Shown here: positions 42,668 to 51,414 of the stretch, in pieces
Position numbering within the stretch: the stretch's first letter is position 1
Layout of the letters: each line of letters begins with the position of its first letter
From: Spirochaetia bacterium
GTDB lineage: Bacteria; Spirochaetota; Spirochaetia; Treponematales; Rectinemataceae
Length of the DNA: 56,132 nt
Assembly: GCA_029975555.1 (NCBI GenBank)
Contig: JARKOY010000131.1
Coordinates: forward strand, 1 to 56,132
Direction: 5' to 3'
The notes under the pieces: model-generated
What the model saw: the letters and a program-made list of their open reading frames with translations, nothing else
Told to the model about the DNA's origin: nothing
Database searches by the model: none
Translations under genes and position numbers: made by a program

Positions 42668-43723
42668 TCAAGCTTTTCGAGATTTCTTCAATTTCTTATA
42701 CAACAATACTACGCCATATGGCATAATGTATTTAATTGGGATTTTCATATATTTAATGATATCCTTTTTATTGCACCTTTCAAGTGGATGTCTTGCAAAA
42801 TAGTGATTTTTCTTCATTGGAGATTCAACGAATTCAAATATTTTTTCTTTTTCGACTTCCCATGACCTTCGACCTTCAATAATCGTATTGACCGCATTTT
42901 CGGCTATTCTGTCCAAGTTCCTGAACTCTATAGGTACTGGTGCATAAGGATCATATAAATAACCGTTCTCTGTATGAATTATGTATTCATTCATTGTCGG
43001 AAAGTTAGGCGCTACCACAACACGACCTGCAGCCATAGCTTCCAAAAAAGAAAGCCCGATTCCCTCTTTCATCCTTGGTGCGATGTATATTTGTTTCGAG
43101 CACATAATTTTCTCATATTCCTGTTTGCTAGGGAACCAGTCGCTGAACGTCATTCGATATCGGTGTATGTCTTCAATAGAAGGCGGATAGAATATTTGTC
43201 CAGGATCTACCGCTCGGTGTATATGAACTGTACTGATTTCTGTGTCTTTAAGAAGGTTTTTTACAAGAGGCCAGTTGATTTCTGTAACCCTCTGCCAAAA
43301 AAAGCAAGAACCTTCTTCAGCATCAATCTTCTCAGTAGGCTTTGGGAAATATTTCACCGACAATGTATTGAAGCCAGCCCTGGCCAATAATAATTCCATA
43401 TTTTTACTGAAGTTAATGATTTTTATGTTCCTAAAAGCGTACCAATAATCAAGGCCTCGGTCACTACATCCATCATACATCGGTACGTATACTATATTTT
43501 TACAGTCTATCGACTTGAATATTCGCTGGTTTATCTGTTGCCAAAAGACGACGATGTCATAACCGGTATATACATGGTGACCTTCTTTAATCGTGTGATT
43601 CTGATCCCAGCTGGTATCTACAACATATGTTACCTGATATCTTGTCTTAAGCATGTCGACGAAGAATTTCGATGAACCTGTTTTCTGATGAAACGAATGG
43701 TCGATAAAAAGAAGTCTCTTCAT
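42668..43723 (-). CDS. Glycosyltransferase, tandem paralogue A
   Basis: A 351-residue GT-B-like glycosyltransferase. The C-lobe is clear: IYIAPRMKEGIGLSFLEAM with an E-x7-E-type motif and PNFPTMNEYIIHTENGYLYD. The N-lobe starts LFIDHSFHQKTGSSKFFVDM, unlike common GT4 proteins, and includes FFWQRVTEINW and HIHRAVDPGQIFYPPS. The next gene on the minus strand upstream (43720-44826) shares every one of these landmarks, so the pair arose by duplication. A 4-bp overlap couples them. The family is probably a little-studied GT4 relative; its substrate is unknown. Confidence 0.8.
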   Translation of the reverse strand: MKRLLFIDHSFHQKTGSSKFFVDMLKTRYQVTYVVDTSWDQNHTIKEGHHVYTGYDIVVFWQQINQRIFKSIDCKNIVYVPMYDGCSDRGLDYWYAFRNIKIINFSKNMELLLARAGFNTLSVKYFPKPTEKIDAEEGSCFFWQRVTEINWPLVKNLLKDTEISTVHIHRAVDPGQIFYPPSIEDIHRYRMTFSDWFPSKQEYEKIMCSKQIYIAPRMKEGIGLSFLEAMAAGRVVVAPNFPTMNEYIIHTENGYLYDPYAPVPIEFRNLDRIAENAVNTIIEGRRSWEVEKEKIFEFVESPMKKNHYFARHPLERCNKKDIIKYMKIPIKYIMPYGVVLLYKKLKKSRKA

Positions 43724-44826
43724 AGAATCCTCTCATCGAGACGATGTCCCTTGTTACGCATGTTGGTTCGGAGATACCTTTGCCTCAACATTATGATGAG
43801 AAATGGGGTTGCCTCTTTCAGTATTCTTTTTGCTTTCAAAACTGCTTTTCTGCAAGCATCTTGTATTATTTGTTTGAAAAGTAGCTTGCGATTCGGCGAG
43901 TAATGTCGCTCGACGATGTTGTATATTTCTTGTTTTTGGGCATTCCATCGTTCAAAACCTCGTTCTACACTTTTTATACAGTTTTTTCTAATCGATTCTA
44001 TATCGCTAAAGTTGATTTGATGGATATGATGTATGTCAAATAAATATCCATTTTTTCTATGTTCTATATATTCATTCATAGTAGGCATATTCACGGCAAC
44101 AACGGCTTTCCCCATTGCCATGGCCTCAAGAAACGAAAGCCCTATCCCCTCAGTTATCCTTGGTGCTATGTATATGTCTACTTGGGCTATTTTATCTTCA
44201 AGTTCAGCTTTATCGTTGAACCATTCCGTAATTTCGATGTTGTATTTTTTTATATCCGCCGCACTAGGCATGAGGAATTGATGGCCTGGATCGACGCTTT
44301 TATGTAAAATTACTTTTTCTATGTCTTTGTAATTAATGAGCCTTTTAATTTCTTTCCATGTAAGAGCGTTGACCCGCTGCCAAAAGAATACCGTATAGCG
44401 GTTTTTCTTTAGGTCGAAAGGCGTTTCCTTAGGTTTGGGAAAATATTGGAAATATTGAACATCGAACCCCCATTGTTTTAATTTCGAGTAATTAAATTTA
44501 GAAAACGATATTATTTTGAATTTCTTGTATTTTTTCCATTTATTCCAATCATCCCAATAATTTTCCATAGGGAAAAAGATTGTGTTTCTCTTTGAGAGTT
44601 CTGCTATGAAATCAGACGGCAATAAATCGGCGATTTGCCAAATTATGATTGCATAATAATCGTCAAGATTGAAGGATGATGAATCGAAACCTTTCTCGGA
44701 ATGAAGCCAGCTCTCGTCATACACGCATTCTACTTCGTACTTTTCTTGAAGCATTTGTTCTATGAACTTGGATGAGGCTGTTTTTTTATGATAGGAATGC
44801 CCGATGAACAGTACTTTTTTATTCAT
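43720..44826 (-). CDS. Glycosyltransferase, tandem paralogue B
   Basis: A 368-residue relative of the 42668 protein. Shared landmarks are LFIGHSYHKKTASSKFIEQM, FFWQRVNALTW, HKSVDPGHQFLMPSAADI, IYIAPRITEGIGLSFLEAM and VNMPTMNEYIEHRKNGYLFD. The copies have diverged strongly outside these, so the duplication is old or both were acquired together. It overlaps the GT4 gene at 44819 by 8 bp and paralogue A by 4 bp. Very Lys/Ile/Phe-rich and AT-rich. Confidence 0.8.
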   Translation of the reverse strand: MNKKVLFIGHSYHKKTASSKFIEQMLQEKYEVECVYDESWLHSEKGFDSSSFNLDDYYAIIIWQIADLLPSDFIAELSKRNTIFFPMENYWDDWNKWKKYKKFKIISFSKFNYSKLKQWGFDVQYFQYFPKPKETPFDLKKNRYTVFFWQRVNALTWKEIKRLINYKDIEKVILHKSVDPGHQFLMPSAADIKKYNIEITEWFNDKAELEDKIAQVDIYIAPRITEGIGLSFLEAMAMGKAVVAVNMPTMNEYIEHRKNGYLFDIHHIHQINFSDIESIRKNCIKSVERGFERWNAQKQEIYNIVERHYSPNRKLLFKQIIQDACRKAVLKAKRILKEATPFLIIMLRQRYLRTNMRNKGHRLDERIL

Positions 44827-46018
44827 GTATCAGCTTCTCCCATTCGGGCATAATAGATTCAGGATTATATTTTCTTATCGATTCGACTGCGTTCCTGGAC
44901 AATTTGACGTATAATTCAGGATTTCCTATGAGATAATCAATCAGTCTGGCAAGTCCGGCCGCATCATTTTCTTTCGACAACAATCCATTGTAATGATCAG
45001 AGATCAAATCATTAATCCCAGAGCACGACGAGAATCCTATCGGCACCACACCTCTGGCCATGGCCTCTGATACAGCGAGAGGGAATCCTTCGAAGAGCGA
45101 AGGCTGAATTATCACATGGGCTTTTTCGATTTCCTTCTCGATCGAATTTGTAAAACCTTTTAAGAACACACGGTTTTCCAGCTTATTTTTTTCGATCATC
45201 TTTTTCAAAGTTTCTTTTTCGCCGCAGTCTTTTCCCCAGATATCACAACTCCAATTATCTGAGCGAACTATCGCGAGCGCTTGGATTAATATATCGAAGT
45301 TTTTTTCTTTTACGAGATTCCCAATGGCGATAATGTTGACGTGGTTCCCGATATGCTTATGGCGATCCCTTGTGAATTCATAGATGAAGTTAGGTATATA
45401 AACCAGCTTCTTTGTATCTTGGCAATATCCCCTTGCTTCGGCTATGAACTTCTTTTGCAATACAGTGATCTTATTGGCCCTGTTCAATCCTTTGACTTTT
45501 GCTCTGAAGATAATCTTGTTGAGTGAGAATCCTTCAATTTCTGCTTGAGGTCGGCTGTGGAGCGTTATGATGAGTTTTGTTCTTTTAGTGTTTACTGCAA
45601 AAGGTACTATTGATATCGCATCAGAGCCGTGGACGGAAACGACATCGTAACCTCCTCGATTAAAGGCTATTTTCCATGCCCAAACAGGAGCAATATTCTC
45701 TTGGATAAACCATCTGAGCTGGTATAATGATTCTCCAATATGTTTATATAAAAAGAATGGTAAAATTGAGGGAATATTATAGAGAATTTTGATGATTATT
45801 TTACTTACCTTTAATAATCGAACAGGACGAACTTTGGCTAGATTAAAAAAATATACTCGTGGATCGAGTTTAAATTCTAATTTTTCTTGAGTCTCGTCGT
45901 AGCACAGAAATGAGACATCATTGTTTCTTTTTACCAATTCATTCGCAAGATTGACGGCAGCCTTCACACTGCCATATCCGACCCCAAGACAACGCATCAT
46001 GCATATTGCGATTTTCAT
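44819..46018 (-). CDS. GT4 glycosyltransferase
   Basis: A 399-residue GT-B enzyme. N-lobe: GVGYGSVKAAVNLANELVKR and YDVVSVHGSDAISIVPFAV. C-lobe: IIAIGNLVKEKNFDILIQAL and the donor motif IIQPSLFEGFPLAVSEAMAR, then VPIGFSSCSGINDLI. This is a standard GT4 layout. It follows the GT2 gene after ten bp and overlaps the tandem glycosyltransferase by 8 bp. No sugar can be assigned. Confidence 0.9.
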   Translation of the reverse strand: MKIAICMMRCLGVGYGSVKAAVNLANELVKRNNDVSFLCYDETQEKLEFKLDPRVYFFNLAKVRPVRLLKVSKIIIKILYNIPSILPFFLYKHIGESLYQLRWFIQENIAPVWAWKIAFNRGGYDVVSVHGSDAISIVPFAVNTKRTKLIITLHSRPQAEIEGFSLNKIIFRAKVKGLNRANKITVLQKKFIAEARGYCQDTKKLVYIPNFIYEFTRDRHKHIGNHVNIIAIGNLVKEKNFDILIQALAIVRSDNWSCDIWGKDCGEKETLKKMIEKNKLENRVFLKGFTNSIEKEIEKAHVIIQPSLFEGFPLAVSEAMARGVVPIGFSSCSGINDLISDHYNGLLSKENDAAGLARLIDYLIGNPELYVKLSRNAVESIRKYNPESIMPEWEKLIHE

Positions 46019-46028
46019 TTTGCCTATT

Positions 46029-46949
46029 TCACCATTTTAGCATTATCCTGAGTTTTGAAACTAGTTTTTCAAAGAAAGTCTTCTCGGTGTGTTTGTTGAG
46101 CTCTTTCATATATTTATAGTATATATTGACCAATAGATACGAAATGACTTCTATAGGCAGCACACGCAATATTGTTTGGTCGGATAGAGCCTTTATGCAG
46201 TTTTCCGATGGGATTCCTTTGTTTACCAGCAGGATGAGTCCCTCGATATAGTCTCTAGGTATAGGAAGATAATCCGCGAGGATTTCAACCAGTTCTTTCC
46301 TGGCAGCTTCTTCGTTCGAAGACATCCCTCCATCCGTGAAATATAGAATAGGTTGCTCTACCTTCGCCACCACATAACCTCGGCTGATGAGCTCCAATTC
46401 AAATTTCAAATCCGCCGCAATTTTATATTTTGTATTATATCCTCCGATATCATCATACGCTTTCCGCGAGACAAGCAAGGTTTCATGTGCGCATGGATTT
46501 TGAGCAATATAGGCAGATTTATCAAAGCAATTAGGCCAGTATACATATTTAATGGAGGAATCCTTATCTATGATATACGCTTGAGCTCCGCAATAATCGG
46601 CCTTTTGTTCTCGAATTGCGTTGACACTGAGCTCGATTGCTTCGGGAATGAAGAAATCGTCGGAATTCAGCATGATGATATAATCACCATGCGATATTCG
46701 ATATCCTTTATTCATTGCATCATAGACGCCATTATCCTTTTCAGATATCAATATGTCGATTTTATCCCTGTATTTCTCAAGGATTTTGAGAGTACGATCC
46801 GTACTTCCTCCATCAATGACTATATATTCGATATTTTTATATGTTTGTGCGATTACCGACTTAACGCATCGCTCGATAAACCTTTCAGCATTCAGAACGA
46901 CCGTAATTATGCTCACTAAGGGGCGATTATCCGAATGTTTCGTGCTCAT
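46029..46949 (-). CDS. GT2 glycosyltransferase
   Basis: A 306-residue GT-A enzyme. It has VSIITVVLNAERFIERCVKS, YIVIDGGSTDRTLKILEKY, ISEKDNGVYDAMNKGY and the metal-binding IIMLNSDDFF, in standard order, and a C-terminal region of about 80 residues with amphipathic helices that may touch the membrane. It lies 17 bp after wzt and ten bp before the GT4 gene. Closely similar in plan to the 41878 enzyme (DNGVYDAMNKG versus DNGVFDAFNKG). Substrate unknown. Confidence 0.9.
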   Translation of the reverse strand: MSTKHSDNRPLVSIITVVLNAERFIERCVKSVIAQTYKNIEYIVIDGGSTDRTLKILEKYRDKIDILISEKDNGVYDAMNKGYRISHGDYIIMLNSDDFFIPEAIELSVNAIREQKADYCGAQAYIIDKDSSIKYVYWPNCFDKSAYIAQNPCAHETLLVSRKAYDDIGGYNTKYKIAADLKFELELISRGYVVAKVEQPILYFTDGGMSSNEEAARKELVEILADYLPIPRDYIEGLILLVNKGIPSENCIKALSDQTILRVLPIEVISYLLVNIYYKYMKELNKHTEKTFFEKLVSKLRIMLKW

Positions 46950-46966
46950 AGTGTTCTTTGATTTTA

Positions 46967-47758
46967 TTATTGTCCGATCAGTTTTGCATACTCATCGGCC
47001 ACTTTATCGACGTTATCTAGCATTAAGAGCTTGCCGTGGTCCAGCAGCGCACCTGTCTGGCAAAGTTGCCGAACTGCTCCAATATTGTGACTCACAAACA
47101 ATACGGTTCTCCCCTGCTTTTCGCTCACCTCCTTCATCTTCCCGAGGCATTTTTCCTGAAACTTGACGTCCCCCACGGCGAGCACTTCGTCGGCGATCAG
47201 GATTTCGGAGTTGAGGTGCGCTGCGACGGCGAAGGCGAGCCGCACGTACATGCCGCTGGAGTAGCGCTTGACGGGGGTGTCGATGAATTCCGGCTCGATT
47301 TCGGAGAACGCGACGATCTCGTCGAAGTTTCTGTCGATGTCGGCCTTGGACATGCCGAGGATCGCGCCGTTGAGGTAGATGTTTTCCCGCCCCGTGAATT
47401 CGGGATGAAAGCCTGTCCCCACTTCGAGCAGGCTCGCCACGTGGCCGCGCATCTTTACAACTCCTTCTGTGGGAGCCGTTATCTGGGAAAGGATCTTGAG
47501 GAGCGTCGATTTGCCTGCGCCGTTGCGGCCGATGATGCCCAGGCGCTCGCCCTGTTGGACTTCGAAGTTGATGTCCTTGAGCGCCCAGAACCGTTCTCTC
47601 TTGCCGATGCGCGATTCCTCGTTTATTTTGGTCCACGGGTCGGGCTTGCCTTGGAGTTTTGCGGTCCAGCTCTGGATGTCCTTCCAGAGGCTTCCGTTGC
47701 CTATGACGCCGAGGCGGTACTCTTTGGAAAGGTGCTCTACTTTGACTGCGGTGCTCAT
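46967..47758 (-). CDS. wzt: Polysaccharide ABC exporter ATPase (Wzt), no carbohydrate-binding domain
   Basis: The ATPase that drives export of the finished lipid-linked glycan. Walker A is GRNGAGKST, the signature is YSSGMYVRLAFAVA and Walker B is ILIADEVLAVGD, all typical of Wzt/KpsT/TagH. The protein ends after 263 residues, so the C-terminal carbohydrate-binding domain of O9a-type Wzt is missing, as in systems that export without recognising a terminal cap. The ATG at 47758 has GAGGAA; a GTG at 47770 would overlap wzm. It lies eight bp after wzm. The last part of the gene lies at the edge of the AT-rich block. Confidence 0.93.
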   Translation of the reverse strand: MSTAVKVEHLSKEYRLGVIGNGSLWKDIQSWTAKLQGKPDPWTKINEESRIGKRERFWALKDINFEVQQGERLGIIGRNGAGKSTLLKILSQITAPTEGVVKMRGHVASLLEVGTGFHPEFTGRENIYLNGAILGMSKADIDRNFDEIVAFSEIEPEFIDTPVKRYSSGMYVRLAFAVAAHLNSEILIADEVLAVGDVKFQEKCLGKMKEVSEKQGRTVLFVSHNIGAVRQLCQTGALLDHGKLLMLDNVDKVADEYAKLIGQ

Positions 47759-47766
47759 GGCTTTCC

Positions 47767-48618
47767 TCACACGACATCGACGAAGGTTTGTTCGTTATGG
47801 TTGAAGGTCATGAGGCCCAAAAGGAACACGACCACCGAAACGATGAGGCTGTACGCCCACATCTTCAGGTTGCAGCTCCCTTTTCCAAAAAAAGAATATC
47901 GGAACATTTCTATGACGGGTGCGACGGGATTGAACTGAAAAAGCACTTTCCATCGCACGGGTATGCTCGATATGGGATAGACGACCGGGGTCGCGTACAT
48001 GAGGAGGGAAAGGCCGAAGCTGACCAGGTTGCGCAGGTCGTGGTACTTGGTTGTCAGCGCGGAAATCATGATGCCGAACCCGGTTCCGAGGAGCGCCAGC
48101 TGGAGAATGTAAATCGGCGTGGTGAGTATCCACCACGAGAGCGAAAACTGAACGCCGTTCGCGAGGTAATACACGTAGAAGACGAGCATGACGGCGAATT
48201 GGATGAGGAGCGTAAAGAACGCATTGGTCACATAGGCTATCGGCATGGTCAATCTGGGGAAATAGACCTTGCCGAACAGACCTGCATTGTTGATGAAGGT
48301 GTCCGAACACTTCTGGAGCGTCGTCGCAAAAAAGGTCCACAGCATCGTCCCCGAAAAGTAGAACAGGGCCTGGGGTATTTCGTCGGTGCCCATCTGCGCG
48401 ATGTTTCCAAACACGAACATGTACAGGAACGTCGACATGAGCGGCTGGAACACGAACCACAGCGGACCGAAAATCGTCTGTTTGTAGACCGAGACGAACT
48501 CTCGTCGGATCATCAGTGTGATCAGATCTTTGTACTGTCGCAACTCTTTTAGGTTCAGTCCCAGCCACATCCTTTTCGGTGTTATGACGACGTCCCATGT
48601 TTCCTTATCTGATGTCAT
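47767..48618 (-). CDS. wzm: Polysaccharide ABC exporter permease (Wzm)
   Basis: The membrane channel for export of the glycan. A cytoplasmic N-terminal stretch leads into IRREFVSVYKQTIFGPLWFV, the amphipathic gate helix of the family. About six membrane helices follow, such as FVFQPLMSTFLYMFVFGNIA, LLIQFAVMLVFYVYYLA and MWAYSLIVSVVVFLLGLMTF. Length 283 aa is standard. It touches the fcl stop by one base and lies eight bp before wzt. It belongs to the ABC-2 group. Confidence 0.93.
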   Translation of the reverse strand: MTSDKETWDVVITPKRMWLGLNLKELRQYKDLITLMIRREFVSVYKQTIFGPLWFVFQPLMSTFLYMFVFGNIAQMGTDEIPQALFYFSGTMLWTFFATTLQKCSDTFINNAGLFGKVYFPRLTMPIAYVTNAFFTLLIQFAVMLVFYVYYLANGVQFSLSWWILTTPIYILQLALLGTGFGIMISALTTKYHDLRNLVSFGLSLLMYATPVVYPISSIPVRWKVLFQFNPVAPVIEMFRYSFFGKGSCNLKMWAYSLIVSVVVFLLGLMTFNHNEQTFVDVV

Positions 48619-49565
48619 TATCGTCGATTCCCTGCATTCAATGATAAAAATTCTCGATATGAGCGTTCGATGCCTTCCCTGAGGCCTATTTTCGGTTTCC
48701 AGCCGAGCGCGAAGAGGCGCGAGCTGTCAAGGAGTTTTCGCGGCGTACCGTTGGGCTTCGTGGTATCCCACAGGATTTCGCCCCGGAACCCTTCCACATC
48801 GGCGATCAGTTCGGCGAGCTCTCTGATGCTCAGCTCTTGCCCTGAGCCTACGTTTATGAATTCCCCGATATCCTTGTAGTTGTACCGCTCCATGAGCATA
48901 ACCGCGGCGTCTGCCAGGTCGTCGGCGTGCAGAAACTCCCTCAAGGGGGTTCCGTCGCCCCACAGAACGACCGGCTGGCCTTTCTCCTTTGCTTCATAAA
49001 CCTTCCGAATCATAGCCGGGAGCACATGGGAGGTAAAGGGGTCATAGTTGTCGCCCGTTCCGTAGAGGTTTGTCGGCATGAGGGAGATATAGTTGGTGCC
49101 GAATTCGGTGTTGTAGTAGGCGCACATCTTGATCGCCGCAATCTTCGCTATGGCGTAGCCCTCATTGGTGGGTTCCAGTGGCCCGGTGAGCAGGTACTCT
49201 TCTTTGAGCGGCTGAGGTGCCAGCTTGGGATAGATGCAGGAGGAGCCGAGGTTGAGCAGTTTTTTGACGCCGTTCTTCCACGCCGCATTGATGACGTTGA
49301 GGGCGATGGCCATGTTCTCGTAGAAGAACTCGGCAGGATAATAGGAATTTGCCCCTATGCCGCCCACGCGAGCCGCGGCGAGGAACACATAGTCCGGCTC
49401 TTCCTGCTCGAAAAAGGCTTCCACTTCGGACTGGCGCGTCAGATCGAGCTCGGCGTGGCCGAGGACGACGATGTTGTCGTATCCTTTTGCCTTGAGGCAT
49501 CGCACGATTGCAGAGCCCACAAGGCCACGGTGGCCGGCCACGTAGATTTTATCATGCGGATTCAT
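48618..49565 (-). CDS. fcl: GDP-L-fucose synthase
   Basis: A bifunctional 3,5-epimerase/4-reductase that turns GDP-4-keto-6-deoxymannose into GDP-L-fucose with NADPH. The nucleotide-binding start is [17 protein letters not shown], the catalytic Ser is in LGSSCIYPK and the Tyr-x3-Lys is [13 protein letters not shown], followed by [13 protein letters not shown]. At 315 aa it is of normal length. It lies 75 bp after manC; that short gap shows nothing clear. With gmd it completes the fucose donor pathway. Confidence 0.95.
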   Translation of the reverse strand: MNPHDKIYVAGHRGLVGSAIVRCLKAKGYDNIVVLGHAELDLTRQSEVEAFFEQEEPDYVFLAAARVGGIGANSYYPAEFFYENMAIALNVINAAWKNGVKKLLNLGSSCIYPKLAPQPLKEEYLLTGPLEPTNEGYAIAKIAAIKMCAYYNTEFGTNYISLMPTNLYGTGDNYDPFTSHVLPAMIRKVYEAKEKGQPVVLWGDGTPLREFLHADDLADAAVMLMERYNYKDIGEFINVGSGQELSIRELAELIADVEGFRGEILWDTTKPNGTPRKLLDSSRLFALGWKPKIGLREGIERSYREFLSLNAGNRR

Positions 49566-49639
49566 GATTCATTCCTCCCTCCACCTGCATGGATGCCATG
49601 CGGCCAATGCTGTGTTGTTATGTATTTCTTTGTGTATTT

Positions 49640-50665
49640 TCATAGGAGGTCGGGCCTCCTTTCGGCGATGACTTTGAGCACGTCGCGCACGTTCTGACTC
49701 TGGCCGCGACGCATGATGAGGGTGGTGTCGTCGGTCTGCACCACGATGAGGTCTTCTACTCCTTCGAGAATAATGGGCTTTTCTCCTCCCACGACGAGGC
49801 AACGCCGAGAATTGAGGAATGTGGCATCGTCTGCGAGCGCTGCGTTCTCTGCATCTCCCCTCGTCTCGTCGTACAGGGCGTCAAAGCTGCCCAGGTCGCT
49901 CCAGCCAGGATCGCAGGCCACGACTTTGACTCTCTTACTTTTCTCCATGACGGCATAGTCGATCGATATGCTGGGAATGGCCGCCATATCTTCCGGTCGA
50001 GGACGCAGCAGGTTTCCTTTCTCGGCCCGCGCATACGTGCGCTGTGCCGCATCGAAGACCTCTGGGGCACAGCGCGACAGCTCATCCAACAAGGTGCCAG
50101 CGCTGAACACGAACATGCCGCTGTTCCAGTAATACCGGCCGGATGCCAGGTAGGCCTCGGCCGTGGTCCTGTCTGGTTTTTCTCGGAATGAAAGGACATT
50201 CTCTCCATCCGCCTCGATGTAGCCGTAGCCGGTTTCGGCGTACTGTGGCGTTATTCCAAAGGTGACGAGGAAGCCCTGTTCCGCGAGCCTGGCCGCGCGC
50301 CGTACCGCCTCAGCGTACCGATCGTGCTTGGTGATGCGGTGATCGGAAGGGGAGACGAGCACAAGTTCGTCCCGTGGAAGCCCCATGAGGATGAGGGCTA
50401 TTGCCGGGGCCGTATTGCGGCCCATGGGTTCCAAAAGCCCTTCGACGCGCTCGATCCCCATCCGCGCCATCTGGCTTTTTACGAGCGGCAGGTGTTCGAC
50501 GTTCGTCGCCACCACAAATCTGTCGCAGAGAGGCCTATTCCGTGACAGCACCTCCTCGAAGAGCGATCTGTCTCTGAAAATACGTGCAAACTGCTTAGGC
50601 GTCTTTTTGCGGCTCAGGGGCCACAGACGAGTGCCTGAACCGCCGCACAAGATCAGATTGACCAT
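49640..50665 (-). CDS. manC: Mannose-1-phosphate guanylyltransferase
   Basis: It makes GDP-mannose from GTP and mannose 1-phosphate. The pyrophosphorylase signature is LCGGSGTRLWPLSRKKTPKQF without its last residue, followed by EPMGRNTAPAIALI, FREKPDRTTAEAYL, WNSGMFVF and DPGWSDLGSFDALY. At 341 aa it is the short single-function form; the C-terminal phosphomannose isomerase domain of many ManC proteins is absent and no manA or manB is in the window. The ATG at 50665 has AGGAG and overlaps the GT2 gene end by 13 bp. Confidence 0.94.
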   Translation of the reverse strand: MVNLILCGGSGTRLWPLSRKKTPKQFARIFRDRSLFEEVLSRNRPLCDRFVVATNVEHLPLVKSQMARMGIERVEGLLEPMGRNTAPAIALILMGLPRDELVLVSPSDHRITKHDRYAEAVRRAARLAEQGFLVTFGITPQYAETGYGYIEADGENVLSFREKPDRTTAEAYLASGRYYWNSGMFVFSAGTLLDELSRCAPEVFDAAQRTYARAEKGNLLRPRPEDMAAIPSISIDYAVMEKSKRVKVVACDPGWSDLGSFDALYDETRGDAENAALADDATFLNSRRCLVVGGEKPIILEGVEDLIVVQTDDTTLIMRRGQSQNVRDVLKVIAERRPDLL

Positions 50666-51414
50666 CGAATTCTCCTGACCAGGTATTTCGACAGCGACCA
50701 CCACCGCAGGATGGCCTCGCGGCGGGCTGAAATCCTGCCTTCTGTGCGCATTATAGCATACGTTTCCAGTTCGCCCTTTTCCATGGGCCAGAGCTTGGCA
50801 GAGATGCCTCTGCCTTTCGTGTACTGTATGAGGGGCCTGTTTAGCACCACGATGGTGCCGCGATGCGCGATCCGAAGCCAAAGTTCGAAATCTTCAGAGT
50901 ATCTCCGCGCTTCGTTGAAGTCCCCTGCAGCGCTCAGGCTGTTTTTCCTCGCGACGACGCTCGATGTGTACACAATATTATTCGGCAGCAAGGCTCTGAA
51001 CCTGAGGGTGAATTGCGCCGGCCGGCATAAGAACCGTGTGCCGTTCATGGCGGTGCAGACGAGATCGACTTCGGGATCTGCTTCCAGAATTGCAAGCTGC
51101 GTTCTCAGTTTGCCGGGAAGCCACAGGTCGTCCGCGTCGAGGAAGGCTACATAATCACCTTTTGCGGCGCGGAGCCCTGCATTGCGCGCGGCTGCAGGGC
51201 CCGCATTCCTCTGATGGATGATGCGGATGTGAACCGGGCTGCGCTTCGCCAGCGATTCGGCGACGCGGGAGGTGGCGTCGGTGGAGCCGTCGTCCACGAC
51301 GATGATCTCGAGCTGATAACGTTCGTCTTTTTCCTGATCGAGCACCGAATGAACGGCCCTTGCGAGGGTCTGCTCGGCATTGTATGCGGGGATCACGACG
51401 CTCACGAGGCTCAT
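50653..51414 (-). CDS. GT2 glycosyltransferase
   Basis: An inverting GT-A enzyme of 253 aa. VSVVIPAYNAEQTLARAVHS, IIVVDDGSTDATSRVAE, NAGPAAARNAGLRAAKGDYV and the DXD-type motif FLDADDLWLPGKL are textbook GT2; SEDFELWLRIAHRG is the acceptor-side ED-x-ELW pattern. The ATG at 51414 overlaps the GT4 stop (ATGA). GC-rich like its neighbours, so it lies in the conserved flank of the cluster. Sugar unknown. Confidence 0.9.
   Translation of the reverse strand: MSLVSVVIPAYNAEQTLARAVHSVLDQEKDERYQLEIIVVDDGSTDATSRVAESLAKRSPVHIRIIHQRNAGPAAARNAGLRAAKGDYVAFLDADDLWLPGKLRTQLAILEADPEVDLVCTAMNGTRFLCRPAQFTLRFRALLPNNIVYTSSVVARKNSLSAAGDFNEARRYSEDFELWLRIAHRGTIVVLNRPLIQYTKGRGISAKLWPMEKGELETYAIMRTEGRISARREAILRWWSLSKYLVRRIRWSI

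Larger units (their letters stand above)
39945..47000. other. AT-rich glycosyltransferase cassette
   Basis: Base composition falls sharply from about 39945 (the 3' end of the GT25 gene) to about 47000 (the 3' end of wzt), compared with GC-rich DNA on both sides. It contains seven complete or nearly complete glycosyltransferase genes and no nucleotide-sugar or export genes. No insertion-sequence remnants or flanking repeats were seen. The pattern is typical of exchangeable serotype-specific blocks within conserved flanking genes. The boundaries are by eye. Confidence 0.75.
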
